From Benincasa hispida (taxonomy: Eukaryota > Streptophyta > Magnoliopsida > Cucurbitales > Cucurbitaceae), in assembly GCF_009727055.1 (NCBI RefSeq), contig NC_052355.1:781056-845055 (forward strand): a DNA stretch of 64,000 nt, written 5' to 3'. The notes under the pieces were generated by a model. It was not told where the DNA came from, did no database searches, and was given only the letters and a program-made list of their open reading frames with translations. Each line of letters opens with the position of its first letter. Positions within the stretch are counted from its first letter, which is position 1. Of the stretch, positions 48,373-59,272 are shown piece by piece. The position numbers and the translations under genes are program-made.

Positions 48373-48652
48373 AACCATTGATAATGATCGAGTACTTAAT
48401 TGAGCAAATAAAAATCAAATGCAAGATCTCCATTTGTACCCAAACACCTTTCTAGCTAATTCCCTATCTTGGAAATTCCAGTCCACATGGTCATATGCCT
48501 TCTCAAAATCAATCTGAATGATGATGCCTTCTCTCTTACGAGATTTATAGTCCTGAATCACCTCATTAGCCATAAGTGATGTAGAGGTTTTCTTGGCATT
48601 TCACTATTTATTTTGTTTGTTAGTTATTTTTTTTCCTCCCATAAGTTGTTAT
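48373..48652 (-). pseudogene. LINE reverse transcriptase fragment, downstream part
   Basis: The minus strand encodes SLMANEVIQDYKSRKREGIIIQIDFEKAYDHVDWNFQ, the LINE RT block with the first catalytic Asp (IDFEKAYDHVDW). It is the continuation of the LINE sequence at 53189-53700, separated by the Copia element 48653-53183. Confidence 0.75.
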
Positions 48653-48862
48653 TGATGAAAAGTAAAAAGAAGAGAAAATGACATACTTGTTATGTGGAAA
48701 ACCCTAGTACAGGGAGAAAAAACCACGGTGCAGAGAACTTTATTATAATAATGTGATACAGAATAATGCCCAGAGGCTACAGTTTAAATAGAAAAAGATG
48801 AAACCTTAGGGTATACATGAAAAGACAAAAATGCTCCTAGGGCAAATATTCTATTTTCAACA
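48653..48862 (-). repeat. 3' LTR of the short-LTR Copia
   Basis: 210 bp, TGATGAAAAGTAAA to TTTTCAACA on the + strand. It contains TTATTATAATAATGTGATAC and matches 52972-53183. The Copia transcript is on the minus strand, so this is the 3' copy. Confidence 0.9.
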
Positions 48863-51195
48863 CTCTCCCTCAAGTTGGAACGTAGATATCAATGTGACCC
48901 AACTTGCTAACACATGAGTCAAAAAGTTGTCGTGATAGCCCTTTTGTAAGTACATCTGCAATCTGCTGACTAGAAGGAACATAGGGAACATAGATATTTC
49001 CACTGTCAAGCCTTTCTTTGATAAAATGCCTGTCAATCTCTACATGCTTCGTTCTGTCATGCTAAACAAGGTTGTTTGTAATGCTTATAGCAGCCTTGTT
49101 ATCACAATAGAGTTTCATTGGTCCATCATGACTTTAGTTAAGATCAATTAGGACCTTTTCCAGCCATATTTCTTCACATATCCTAAGGCTCATGGCCCTG
49201 TATTCAGCTTTGGCACTACTTCTGGCAATCACCCCTTGTTTTTTACTCCTCCATGTAACAAGGTTACCCCAAACAAACGTACAGTAGCCCGATGTTGACT
49301 TTCTGTCGACCACTGAGCCTGCTCAATCAACATCTGTATAGGCCTCGATGCATCGCCTGTTTAACTTTCTGAACATTAATCCCCTGCTTGGAGAAGCCTT
49401 TAAATATCTCAAAATTCGTTCCACCGCCTTCATATGTTCTTCATAAGGAGATTGCATAAATTGGCTAACCACACTTACTGCATGTGCAATATCTGGTCTC
49501 GTATGGGAGAGATAAATTAGCTTCCCGACCAAATGCTGATACCTCTCCTTGTTAACTGGTGCACTACTACTCAGATCACTAAGCTTGGTATTTGCTTCCA
49601 TAGGAATGTCAACTGGTTTACATCCTGTCATACCTGTCTCGTTGAGCTAATCTAGCATATACTTTCGTTGAGAGACAGAGATGCCTTCCATCGATCGGGC
49701 CACCTCCATTCCGAGAAAATACCTTAACCTTCCAAGATCCTTGATCTTGAATTCTTCAGCCATCCTTTTCTTCAATCTGTCTATTTTTGAAGCATCATCC
49801 ACCGAGATTACAATGTCATCAACATACACAATTAGAATTGCCATTTTCCCAGACACAGACTTCTTTATGAATAAGGTGTGGTCTGAATGTCCCTGACTGT
49901 ACCCTTGCGATTTTACAAATGTAGTAGATCTACTAAACCAGGCTCTCGGAGACTGTTTCAACCCATATAATGACTTCTTCAGTTTACAAACTTTGCGACT
50001 GAACTGTTTTTCAAACCCTGGAGGCGGACTCATGTAAACTTCTTCTAATTCTCCATTAAGGAATGCATTCTTCACATCAAACTGGTGCAAATGCCAATTC
50101 TTATTAACTGCACACAAATTGTATTTAACTTTGCTATTGGAGAGAGTCTCTGAGTAATCTATCCCAAAGGTTTGAGTGAAACCTCTGGCCACTAACCGTG
50201 CCTTGTACTGGTCGATCGTACCATCAAGTCTATACTTAATAGTAAACACCCATTTGCAACCAACTGTCTTGTGTCCCTCAGGAAGAGTGACCTATTCCCA
50301 TTTGTCGTTCTTTTCAAGAGCTTTCATTTCTTCCATGACAGCGGCTCTCCACTCAGGAATTTCCATAGCTGTATATATGCTGCTTGGTTTTGAAATAGTG
50401 TCGAGGCTAGTAGCTAATGCTTTGAACACCGGAGACAAGTTACTATAAGACATATAACTTTGAATTGGGTACTTGGTACAAGACTTCGTTCCTTTCCTCG
50501 AAGCAATAGGAATGTCAAGAGAGGCATCATGATCTTCCTGTTCTTCTGACTTCTCATCACACTTAGTATCTTGCTTTGTCCCATCTTGGTCTTTCTGATC
50601 TTCTGACTTCTCATCATACTCAATATTCTGCTTTGTCTCATTTGTATCTTCTTCAACATTTTCAGTCGGAACCTGGGGCTCATTACTGCCTTCACCTGTA
50701 CCAGCCATATTCTCAGTACTGTCACTGTTACTGTCAGTACTATCATGGTGATAAGTATCCACATTAGTCACATTCTTGGTACTGTCTCTGCTTACACTAC
50801 TTTCAACACAAGCATTATCACCACACATGTTATCATTATTAAGAATAGAAGACTTTGTACCTGAAACTGTCACTCGTTCTGACTCATGTACTGGAGTCGG
50901 AGAAGTGATTGACGACACTATTTCCTTTCTAAGATTCCTCCTATAGTACATGATCCATGGGACTTGCTCGGTAGGAAGAATAGGAGCATCGACACTTGTG
51001 TCAGGAATGGACTCAGGAAGGTCTGGCAGGCAAGGACTTAGACCCCAATTGGACTCTTCACTTATACTCTCCCTCGGAAGAGGACTAAGGGGAAAAAAGG
51101 GACGGTCTTCGAAGAAGGTGACATCCATGGAGACAAAGTACTTGCGGGAAGAAGGATGGTAACATTTGTACCCGCGTTGATGAAGAGGATATCCC

Positions 51196-51233
51196 CTGTC
51201 TCTTATACACATCTAGATGTGTATAAGAGACAG
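51196..51233. other. Sequencing-library adapter: two inverted Tn5/Nextera mosaic ends
   Basis: 51196-51214 is CTGTCTCTTATACACATCT, the 19-bp Tn5 mosaic end used in Nextera libraries. 51215-51233 is its exact reverse complement. Translated, it gives the tell-tale strings VSYTHLDVYKRQ and MCIRDR often seen in contaminated databases. Plant genomes have no such sequence. The adapter joins two pieces of the integrase that are not adjacent in other Copia elements, so the contig is chimeric here. Confidence 0.98.
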
Positions 51234-52219
51234 ACCTAGTGTGGTCGTCTATAAAGGTTACAAACCACCGTTTGCCAGTAGTGGTTGTAACCGGAGACGA
51301 ACCCCACACATCACTATGAAAGAGGGTGAAGGGTTTCGAAGGCTTATAAGGGTTAGGGTTTGAACGAGATGCGAGGTTGTTTAGCTTGGACACCCTTGGA
51401 TTAAGTCCTGCCAAATTGAAAAAAATATTTAGTTCCCAAAATTCGGCTTCGTACAACATCAAATTTTGGATTAAGTCCTGCCAAAAAATCATAGACCCGG
51501 TTTGTCTCTTCGGATTGATAGTGCAAAACTCCTCCACACGGACAACTCCAATTCAACTCTCGACATAAATCCATCTCTTGCCAAATCGAAAACAGCTTAT
51601 TGAAGTACAACTTCTTCACAGCCTCCCAAATATCCCTTGCAGTAGCAGCATACAACAGGGGTGTTCCAATTTGGGTTTTCATACTCCCTATTAACATAGA
51701 TCGGAGTAGAGAATCCTCTCCTTTCCATACGCGTTCCTGAGGGTTGTTGCCTTATCTAGGTTTTGGTATTTTTCCAGTCAAATACCCGAACTTATGACGA
51801 CCCTCGAGAGCCATTCTCACATATTGGGACTACGAAAAATAATTATGACCATTTAATTTCTCTCCTACAATACAGCTAGCAGGATTCCCAGAAAATAATT
51901 GAGTTGTAGATAAAGTAGGGAAAGAAGTTACCGGGCTTTCTAAATAAGCTGGGCAATTAGAGATTTCTCCCCGGCCATTTGACGTAGTTCCAAGAGCCTC
52001 TCCAAGATTGGCCATTTGCTGCTATATTGACTCGTTCTGCTGTTTAATCTGAATCTGGAACTGGGCCAACTGTTCCTGAACGTAGTCAGATCCGCTTGGC
52101 TGGAAAGAATTAGAACCGCTCGATTGGAAGGAATTGCGAGCGATTCTGGCAGTCATATGTGACGACGGCTTGAGAACATGGCTTGAGAGATCGAAGCTCG
52201 TGGCTCGGATCGATGCTGA

Positions 52220-52688
52220 CTCACGCAACTGGGTATCAAATCTGGGCATCAACGTCGGCTGTCTGACTACGTTCATCGCGTACGGCTGGGCATCATCCAA
52301 TGGCTGGAACATCGCGTGCGGTTGGGCATCACGTGCGGTTGGAATATTGAGCACCGGTGGCTGGGCATTGCGTGCGTCTGGCTGGGCGTCAACACCGGCG
52401 GCTAGGATCGGCGTTGGAGGAAGCTGATCATCTGATGTGTGCAGCTTGGATCATCTTTGAGTGGATCCGAAGCCTTCTCCNCTCACGCAACTGGGTATCA
52501 AATCTGGGCATCAACGTCGGCTGTCTGACTACGTTCATCGCGTACGGCTGGGCATCATCCAATGGCTGGAACATCGAGTGCGGTTGGGCATCACGTGCGG
52601 TTGGAATATTGAGGATCGGCGTTGGAGGAAGCTGATCATCTGATGTGTGCAGCTTGGATCATCTTTGAGTGGATCCGAAGCCTTCTCC
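52220..52688. other. One-N assembly gap with duplicated flanks
   Basis: 52220-52480 and 52482-52688 are copies of the same gag sequence (CTCACGCAACTGGG to GAAGCCTTCTCC), separated by a single N at 52481. The first copy carries 54 bp more (after ATATTGAG). This looks like two overlapping contig ends or two alleles placed side by side rather than a biological tandem repeat. The gag frame here should not be trusted. Confidence 0.85.
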
Positions 52689-52971
52689 GAGTGGATCGGC
52701 GTTGGAGGAACCTGGGTATTTCGATTGTCTCCGAGCGGCTTGGACTCGACCTTTTCATGCGGCTGACTAGGGTCGGAAGCAGCAGACCCGTGCGATCTGA
52801 AGCTTGATCCAATCATCTCCTGAAATCGGGGCATCATCATCTGAAAATACCGTTCCATGGCTGTTTGAACGACAACTTCGATTTCTGTAGTCGTAGTGCT
52901 AGAAGGCCGTTGCGATTCTCTTGTTGGGTTTTCCTCAATGGTGGCCAGGGTTTCATCTTGCTCTGATACCA

Positions 52972-53183
52972 TGATGAAAAGTAAAGAGAAGAGAAAATGG
53001 CACACACTTGTTACGTGGAAAACCTTAGTACAGGGAGAAAAAACCACGGTGCAGAGAACTTTATTATAATAATGTGATATAGAATAATGCCCAGAGGCTA
53101 CAATTTAAATAGAAAAAGATGAAACTCTAGAATATACCTGGAAAGACAAAAATGCCTCTAGGGCAAATATTCTATTTTCAACG
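52972..53183 (-). repeat. 5' LTR of the short-LTR Copia
   Basis: 212 bp; its last minus-strand base supplies the A of the gag start codon ATG, whose TG is the first two bases of the primer site. TTATTATAATAATGTGATAT and GAACTTTATTATAATAATG match the other LTR. Confidence 0.9.
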
Positions 53184-53188
53184 GTTAC

Positions 53189-53700
53189 TATGAGTTACTT
53201 TGTTAAGTTTTTTATTTGTTTGCTGCTGGATTTGTTTGAACCAGAAGGTTGTCGATTTTAATCAGCCTAATTTAAAGGCTTGTACATTAAGTTTCTGGCA
53301 TCAATAAGTGTTGGATCTAGATTTACTCCAACATTTCTCAATTGGTTAGGCAACACTTTATAGACATTGGCAATTAGACTGACAGGTCTATAATCTCTCA
53401 CTCTCCTCGCATTCTCCTTCTTAGGAATAAGATGAACAAAGGCTCATTAATGGAGCTATACAACATAAAACTCATAAAAGACCTTCCAAAGGTCCCCCTC
53501 CATACAATCCCAACTATCTTGGTAGAAGGCCTTAGATAAGCGATCCGAACTTGGGGCTCTATTCCTATCAAGCTCGAAAACCACCCTCTGGATTTCCTCC
53601 AAGGAGAAGGAGGCCTCCAGAGTAGACAAATCATAAGTAGAGAGAGGATTCTAATCCAGTCATACCAAAAATGAAATAGGCTTTACTCTTTAGAGGTAGA
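53189..53700 (-). pseudogene. LINE reverse transcriptase fragment, upstream part
   Basis: The minus strand encodes LEASFSLEEIQRVVFELDRNRAPSSDRLSKAFYQDSWD, then KVFYEF, LIPKKENARRVRDYRPVSLIANVYKVLPNQLRNV. This is the LINE RT fingers region (KAPGPDG-like block, IPKK, DYRPISL). A TGA and frameshifts interrupt it. It continues at 48652 after the Copia insertion, with about 150 non-coding bases near 53190-53290 in between. Confidence 0.75.
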
Positions 53701-54301
53701 GGGAAACTAATACTACTAAGACCCTAAGTTTTTTTATAACTAAAAAAACCTTTATCAGAGTAGTAAGGGCCATCAAACATCTTAGTGTTTCCAATTTTCT
53801 TTTACAGGTTCTGATCTTGAAAGATATAATGAGATTCCAAGAAGGTGACACAAGAATTTGGATCTCAACAAAGATTATTGACATATAAAAGGTTACATGT
53901 TAGTGTAGGAACATGAAGGTGCAAAGAAATTGTATCCATCAATTGAATGGTTTATTTTCTTACAATAGAAGAGAAACTATCATCCTCAATTTTAAATTGT
54001 TTATTTTACAAAATAAAATACGATTAAAAAAGATGAGATGAACTGAATAGTGGCTCCTAAATCAATGATCCACGGAGATGAGTTATTACAAGAAAAAGCT
54101 TGAGGATAGTTACATATCTATGCCAAGGAAACACAAATATTACCAGATGATTAATTGGTTTGTAACACTTGCAGGAATTGATGAACTTGTTCTATACCGA
54201 GGTAACTTAAATTAGATCAGCCTGAACTAAACCAGAAATTAATCAGCCATAATTAAACCAAATCAAGCCAAACTAGATCTGAACCAAACCAAGATTAAAT
54301 A
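53701..54301. other. Non-coding or decayed sequence
   Basis: No clear gene. 53690-53884 has a minus-strand open frame with no resemblance I can name. 54190-54300 is rich in AAACCAxxxxAAACC phrases. Confidence 0.4.
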
Positions 54302-54870
54302 TCAAACAGTCGGTTCTAGGTTTCCAACCAGAGCTACAACATAGATTTGTTCAAACCCATGAAGACCATGAATAGAGACAAAATTGAATGAATGAACAAC
54401 CTTCGGCGAATCAGTAGCAGTTGCCATGTCGTTCAATGAATTGAGGGTGGGTGCGACAGCTTTCAGCGAATTGATGTCGGGTGTGATGGTGATCCACCAT
54501 GCGACAAACTGATGAGAGAAAAAACTCACGAATAATCGATTGTGAACACGCAAAAAACGAGAGGGGGTCTTGGGATTCGACGAACGAATAGGAACAAGAA
54601 CAAGAACTGCCAGACAAGAAGGTATCGTCAAAAGTGGAGTTGCTGTTTCTGGATGATGGCTAGGGTTTCGACATTATTGGCAGTGGCGACTAGGGTTTTT
54701 AAAGGTTAGAGTTCTTTCCTTAATCTAATACCAATTTGACTTTGGGAAGAGAGTAGTAATGTATTTCTTCTATCTTATGAATCAAATATAGGGTCTCTTA
54801 TATAGAAGAAAGACCAACACCAATAAGGAAAAAAATCTTATAGTTATACATGATAATTATACACATAATA
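54302..54870 (-). mobile_element. Decayed short Copia-like remnant (LTR and gag start)
   Basis: On the minus strand an AT-rich segment (54870-54737) containing CTTCTATATAAGAGACCC ends CAAAGTCA. It is followed by AATTGGTATTAGAT, a decayed Met-tRNA primer site. An open stretch to 54302 with MATATDSPKVVHSF may be gag-like. The other LTR is not found. The call rests mainly on the primer site next to a TATA-bearing segment. Confidence 0.35.
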
Positions 54871-56236
54871 AACATCTAATACTACAAAGAATATGAAGGA
54901 AATCCAACTAAAGTCTATCAAAGGAAGTGGGCAAATGTTGGAGAAAGAAAAGAATGAGCAGAAGAGACGTTTTTTTTTGTTATGGGCCAGTAGTGTAGGA
55001 CTTTATTTTAAGAATCTAGTATATGTATTGTTTAGGAGGTGTGAGTATGTATCTTACAGAAAAGGACGTTCTTGTGGTAGGAAATAGGAGAAACGGTAGT
55101 TCTTGAAATCCTTCTCAGATTATTATTTACATTCTTGTAATCAATAAATTCCAGTTTATCTAATTAGTTCTATTAGTGGATAAGGGAAATGAAGATTTTA
55201 GGTAAGGGAACTTTATTGCTTTTATTTATAATTGTTAGATTGGAATAAATGGTATGTGACCCTTCGTTAAGGGTTGCATCCTTACAATTTCATAAGTTGC
55301 ATTCTTTCATGAAATGGTGCATCTTTTCACTAAATAGCCCAATTTAAACGGGACACGACTATTCGAATGACCACAAATTAGTCTATAAATATGACCTTTC
55401 TTAAAATTGATTTTTTACGTTTTCAATCAACATTCTTCCTTAAAATTCTTTCCATTTCAAAATTTGTTGAAGTTTGGTATATGAGTATAGTTTGTTGTTG
55501 TGGACGTGGTGCTACTTCTATAGGAAAGGTAATCTCTTCTATCCTAGAAGACAATTACTATCTAAACTCAGGTAATAGAGTGAGTAAATTTGTTTTAAGT
55601 AGACAACGTGAATTCTTTGGGCTTAGATATTTTCTTTTATACAAATTTTATGATTTTATGTGTTTTGATTCATCTCACAATAATGTCTATTGAAATTATT
55701 AAAAAATTCGAAGTTTCAATTTCTAAACCATTTCAAAATATGTGTGCAACATAATGGTGGGCTTTCTATGGCGGTAATGCTCCGAGTTTACCAAAGTTAG
55801 CCATGAGAGTTTTTAATCTTTAATATTACATGCAATGCTTCATAACTGTGAGCTCAATTGGAGTATTTTCTAACATGTAAGCGGTTTTTTATTTTTATTT
55901 TATTTTTATTTTTTTATTATTATTATTTTTTTTCTTTCTTTCTCTTCTTCTTTCTAAATTATTCACTTAAGATTTAGAAATTTACTTTTGACTCTGCATG
56001 GGTTAATAGCTTTGAAGATTCGTGGGAAGTGGAGGAATGTATTAGGGAAAATGTGTCTAAATTATTTTCGAGGAATGTGGGAGAAGTTCTAACAAGTGGA
56101 GGGAGTTCACCTAAGTGAGATTGGGAGTAAGTGAATAAGGGTTTAGGACGGTTCACCTCTTAAAGTCAGACTCAGTCTCTGGGGCACAGGATTGTAGCAT
56201 GTATGGTTGTCAGTTTCTAGGTCGGCCATTCCCACA
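54871..56236. other. AT-rich DNA, no gene seen
   Basis: Contains a T-rich low-complexity stretch at 55885-55935. Open frames at 54893-55087 and 55391-55693 show no family resemblance and no codon bias I can support. Confidence 0.45.
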
Positions 56237-56316
56237 GTCTCCTGATGTACATTTAGAAGTCCTTTGAAAGTCACAGGTCTCCTGATGCACATTTAGAAGT
56301 CCTTGGAAAGTCACAC
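56237..56316 (+). repeat. 40-bp tandem duplication
   Basis: GTCTCCTGATGTACATTTAG with its continuation to TCACAG repeats once with three differences (56237-56276 and 56277-56316). Confidence 0.85.
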
Positions 56317-56339
56317 ATTATTTAACTTGCTTTATTAAT

Positions 56340-56640
56340 TACTTTGAATTCTTGGTGGGTAATGGGGCTTGGATACGGTTGTGGAAAGATTTGTGGGTAG
56401 GTGGAAAGGCGACTTAGGCCTTGATTAAATTGGTGCCAGGAATGATTACGTTATTGATTTTGGTTTTTATTTTAGAAGAAAGCCTCTTTGAGATGCTCTC
56501 TGAAGATCTGCCTAATCTTTTTGTATCACAAACTATCTGTCGTGTTATAAATATTAGCGACTCATATTGTTGGTTCTCTGAGTCCTCAAGATTTTTTCTC
56601 GTCTCTTTTTGACTAAATTTCATATCTCATTCCAAAGATC
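56340..56640 (+). pseudogene. Possible LINE ORF2 fragment
   Basis: The + strand reads FLVGNGAWIRLWKDLWVGG, resembling the VGNGxxIRFWxDxWxG block between the RT and the C-terminal region of plant LINEs. After a stop, IKLVPGMITL and SDSYCWFSESSRFF follow. A downstream A-run at 57462-57480 could be the tail, but the intervening sequence is unrecognised. Confidence 0.45.
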
Positions 56641-57947
56641 AAGTTGTCTGCATGGCTTATATTTCCTTCAGATGTCAAACACTGATGTTGTAGAAGTGCT
56701 TGTTGACTCGAGAGAACTAGTATAGTTTTTAAAATATAGGAAGTCGAGAGAATGTTAGGAGTAGGTGCATGTCTCTCTCAACAAGCGCATCTATTGATCT
56801 TTGCCGATTATATTTTATCTTTTTATTCAGTTTTGTTTGGTCCTTTGTTTAGACCCTTCTATATTGTTGACCCCACTTGTTATACTTTTGCATAATAAGT
56901 TGATAAAAGCTAGTTTCTTATAAGTCATTATAAAAAGCTATAGGCCTTATTTTTAACAGTTACAATAGTTTCTGATTTTGCATCGGGAACCAGTTTTATT
57001 GCCTATAATATTTCGTAGTTGGGAAAATCATGAGATTTATCCATATATCATTATTTTGGATGGTTAAGTCAATCCATGTTCTCTTTAGGTGATCATGATT
57101 TCCCTCCCTTTCTTATTTTTGGGTTAAGCTGTTGGATAAAGTGCAAATTGCAATAAATTGCTAAATTCCATGAAGTAATTCCCTTGGTTGAAATTCTCGA
57201 CAGCTTTGTTTTTGTCCCTTCCATTTGAGTTGTTTGAAGAGATGCTTTTCTGTAAATTGTTACTGTTGAATCTCTGTTGAAAACCATGGAGGGTGGAAAC
57301 ATGAATATGTCGTGATTGTGAAAGAATATTTGATTAGGTTTGTTTTGCTGAATATTTGGTTTGCAACTATGTATTTTTTTAGTGGAGAATAGATATTTGA
57401 ACTTTTGACTTCTTGGTCGGGTTATGTTCTTTAATGAGTTATGTTAATGCTTATGTTGCCAAAAAAAAAAAAAGTAAAAAAATGTTGATAACTCGAGAAA
57501 TTTTGTAGCTTTTAGACAAAGTTCATCTCTTTGTGATCCAGACGTACATTGAAAGAACAATTCTTTTATATTCCTTAAAGCTGTATCACCATTTCTCGTG
57601 ACGATGGCCATGTCTTAACAAGTTGATTCTAGTGTCATTTTGCAATTATTCCAATGGTTTTATGTTCCTTCAATAATTTTCTAGAAGGTTGTTGAAACAT
57701 GAATGCCATATTTGCTGTCTTCCCTTTCATTTAATTGCCTATATCGAGTGTAGTACATTGAAAGTTCAGAAGATGATCTATCAAGTTTGTTGCTTTAGAA
57801 AATGGGCTTGGAGGATTCCTAAAGGAAGGAGAACTTGTTTTGGAATTAATATGAAATTTTAAAATTTAGATGTCAAATTATAACAATTTAATGATTTACT
57901 TCGCATCGTGAGGGTTATCTGTTGATTGTTTTGCTTAAATCTGACAG
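56641..57947. other. AT-rich DNA ending in a strong splice acceptor
   Basis: No coding sequence. The last 30 bases (TTGATTGTTTTGCTTAAATCTGACAG) combine a branch-point-like CTTAAAT and a T-rich tract with AG at 57946-57947. Confidence 0.45.
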
Positions 57948-58008
57948 GAAGCCGTAAATTGCCGAGGCATGTCAAGGTTCACTATTTTCCAGCACCAGCA
58001 ATGGGAAG
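57948..58008 (+). other. Possible untranslated exon
   Basis: Flanked by the acceptor CTGACAG and the donor AAG|GTATTT. A second acceptor-like TATTCAG at 58097 is followed by TTTTGGAATAAAG, a polyadenylation signal (58105-58110). The 61 bp encode nothing convincing. It could be the 3' UTR exon of NDUFB7, which ends its coding sequence at 44177, or a trace of an unrelated gene. Confidence 0.25.
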
Positions 58009-58110
58009 GTATTTGATACTGTTTGGTCGTTTGTAAACTCCTAATTTTGAATGCCATCTTTCCAAACTTTTGAATCTGGTCGGCATCCTGTATTCAGGTT
58101 TTGGAATAAA

Positions 58111-59269
58111 GTTACCCCCCTTAACTAAGGAAGTGTAAACTTGATCCTTTGATTTCTTTGATAAAGTATCTCATCTATGTTGATGTACTATTTTCTTGAA
58201 TATCATTTTGCCTCATTGGTTGTTAAATCATCGATTTATTCAAAAGTTTAAGTTGAATTATATCCACTCTCTTAACACTTTCTCTCCTGGGCTTGAAAAT
58301 TATAGAAGACCCAACAAGTATTAAATGGAGAGTTAATAGCATTATTGGTGTTTGAAAACATGACAACCCGGTGTTTGAAAACATGTTATCCTACTTTGAT
58401 ATCGTGCTAAGTCACCAATTGACTCAAAGTTTAAGTGGATGGGTGAAGGTAAAATTTTATTATATCAACACTCATAACATTGATTATATTAATAATTTCT
58501 TAACAGTTCGTCGGCATCTTATGACATATTCAGCCATTTTGGTTGAGGTTATAATTTCAGACATTACTCGTTGATCATGTGAGAAATGAAATTGGAGGTT
58601 CACTTTTACAAACTTTTGGTTACCCAGGAAGTTCATGGTAGAATTTAATAAATTCGAATATAATTTCACCAAATGAAGGTTTGAAAGGAGATTAACAGTA
58701 CACGTTTATTTTATTGTTTGATTTAAATTTTTATATTTAGTTAATTCCGTTTTAGATATCTGAACTTTTTGGGGTCAATTTTGGCGTTTAGGTTCGCATC
58801 TTCAACTTGAAAATATGAACCCTAGGGTGTTTGGAATGCAAGTTAGTTTGCATTGCTTAAAAAAATCGATTTTTTAAAAATATTTAATTGTATTAAATAA
58901 ATGGATTGATTTTAAATCCTTTTTAAATTGTCATTTAAATTATTTATTATAGTTGAATGTAAGTAAATTATTTTCTTAGGGTTTAATTATAATTAATTAG
59001 ACAAATAATTTTTTCTTATATTTTGTTATATTAAATCGACTAAAATAATTACTAAAATTTTTTATGGAATAACTACGTAAAAATAAATATGTTATTTTAA
59101 TTTAACTAAGATCAAATTGAATGTTATGGTTATATATACACACACGTTAAATTAAATATGACTAATTTGTCAATTAAATATTGTTTTTAATATGGCCAAT
59201 TTAAAGGAAATGTTATTTATTTTACGTTTGTAACATAACAATATGTTCTTTTGTTGTCCAATGAGAAAT
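58111..59269. other. Intergenic AT-rich DNA
   Basis: No gene or element recognised; composition becomes very AT-rich from 58720. Confidence 0.5.
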
Positions 59270-59272
59270 TAA

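Larger units (their letters stand above)
48874..52972 (-). pseudogene. Copia gag-pol remnant (gag, partial integrase, RT, RNase H)
   Basis: On the minus strand gag begins MVSEQDETLATIEENP at 52972 and keeps the block EIWEAVKKLYF and the YDFLAGLNPKFDVVRSRILG region (51430-51690). The integrase start SKPFTLFHSDVWGSSP and FIDDHTR reaches 51236; then a 38-bp adapter palindrome intervenes. The frame resumes with GYPLHQRGYKCYHPSSRKYF at the integrase C-terminus. RT follows (ARLVARGFTQ, FDVKNAFLNGEL, VYVDDIVIS), with a TAG after KYMLD. RNase H runs to 48880 (TSGYCTFVWGN, SSAKAEYRAM, YCDNKAAI, HVEIDRHFI). The protease and about 200 integrase residues are absent. The RT and RNase H are well preserved apart from about four stops. 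Confidence 0.88.
48653..53183 (-). mobile_element. Nearly complete short-LTR Copia retrotransposon
   Basis: The 210-bp LTRs at 48653-48862 and 52972-53183 are about 93% alike by eye and have TG...CA ends (CA mutated to CG at 53183). The flanks are GTTAT (48648-48652) and GTTAC (53184-53188). On the minus strand a primer site TGGTATCAGAGC directly abuts the 5' LTR, and the polypurine tract TTGAGGGAGAG directly abuts the 3' LTR. The element lies inside a minus-strand LINE. As assembled it is 4.5 kb, but gag-to-integrase and integrase-core segments are missing, part of that at a sequencing-adapter artefact (51196-51233). Confidence 0.9.
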
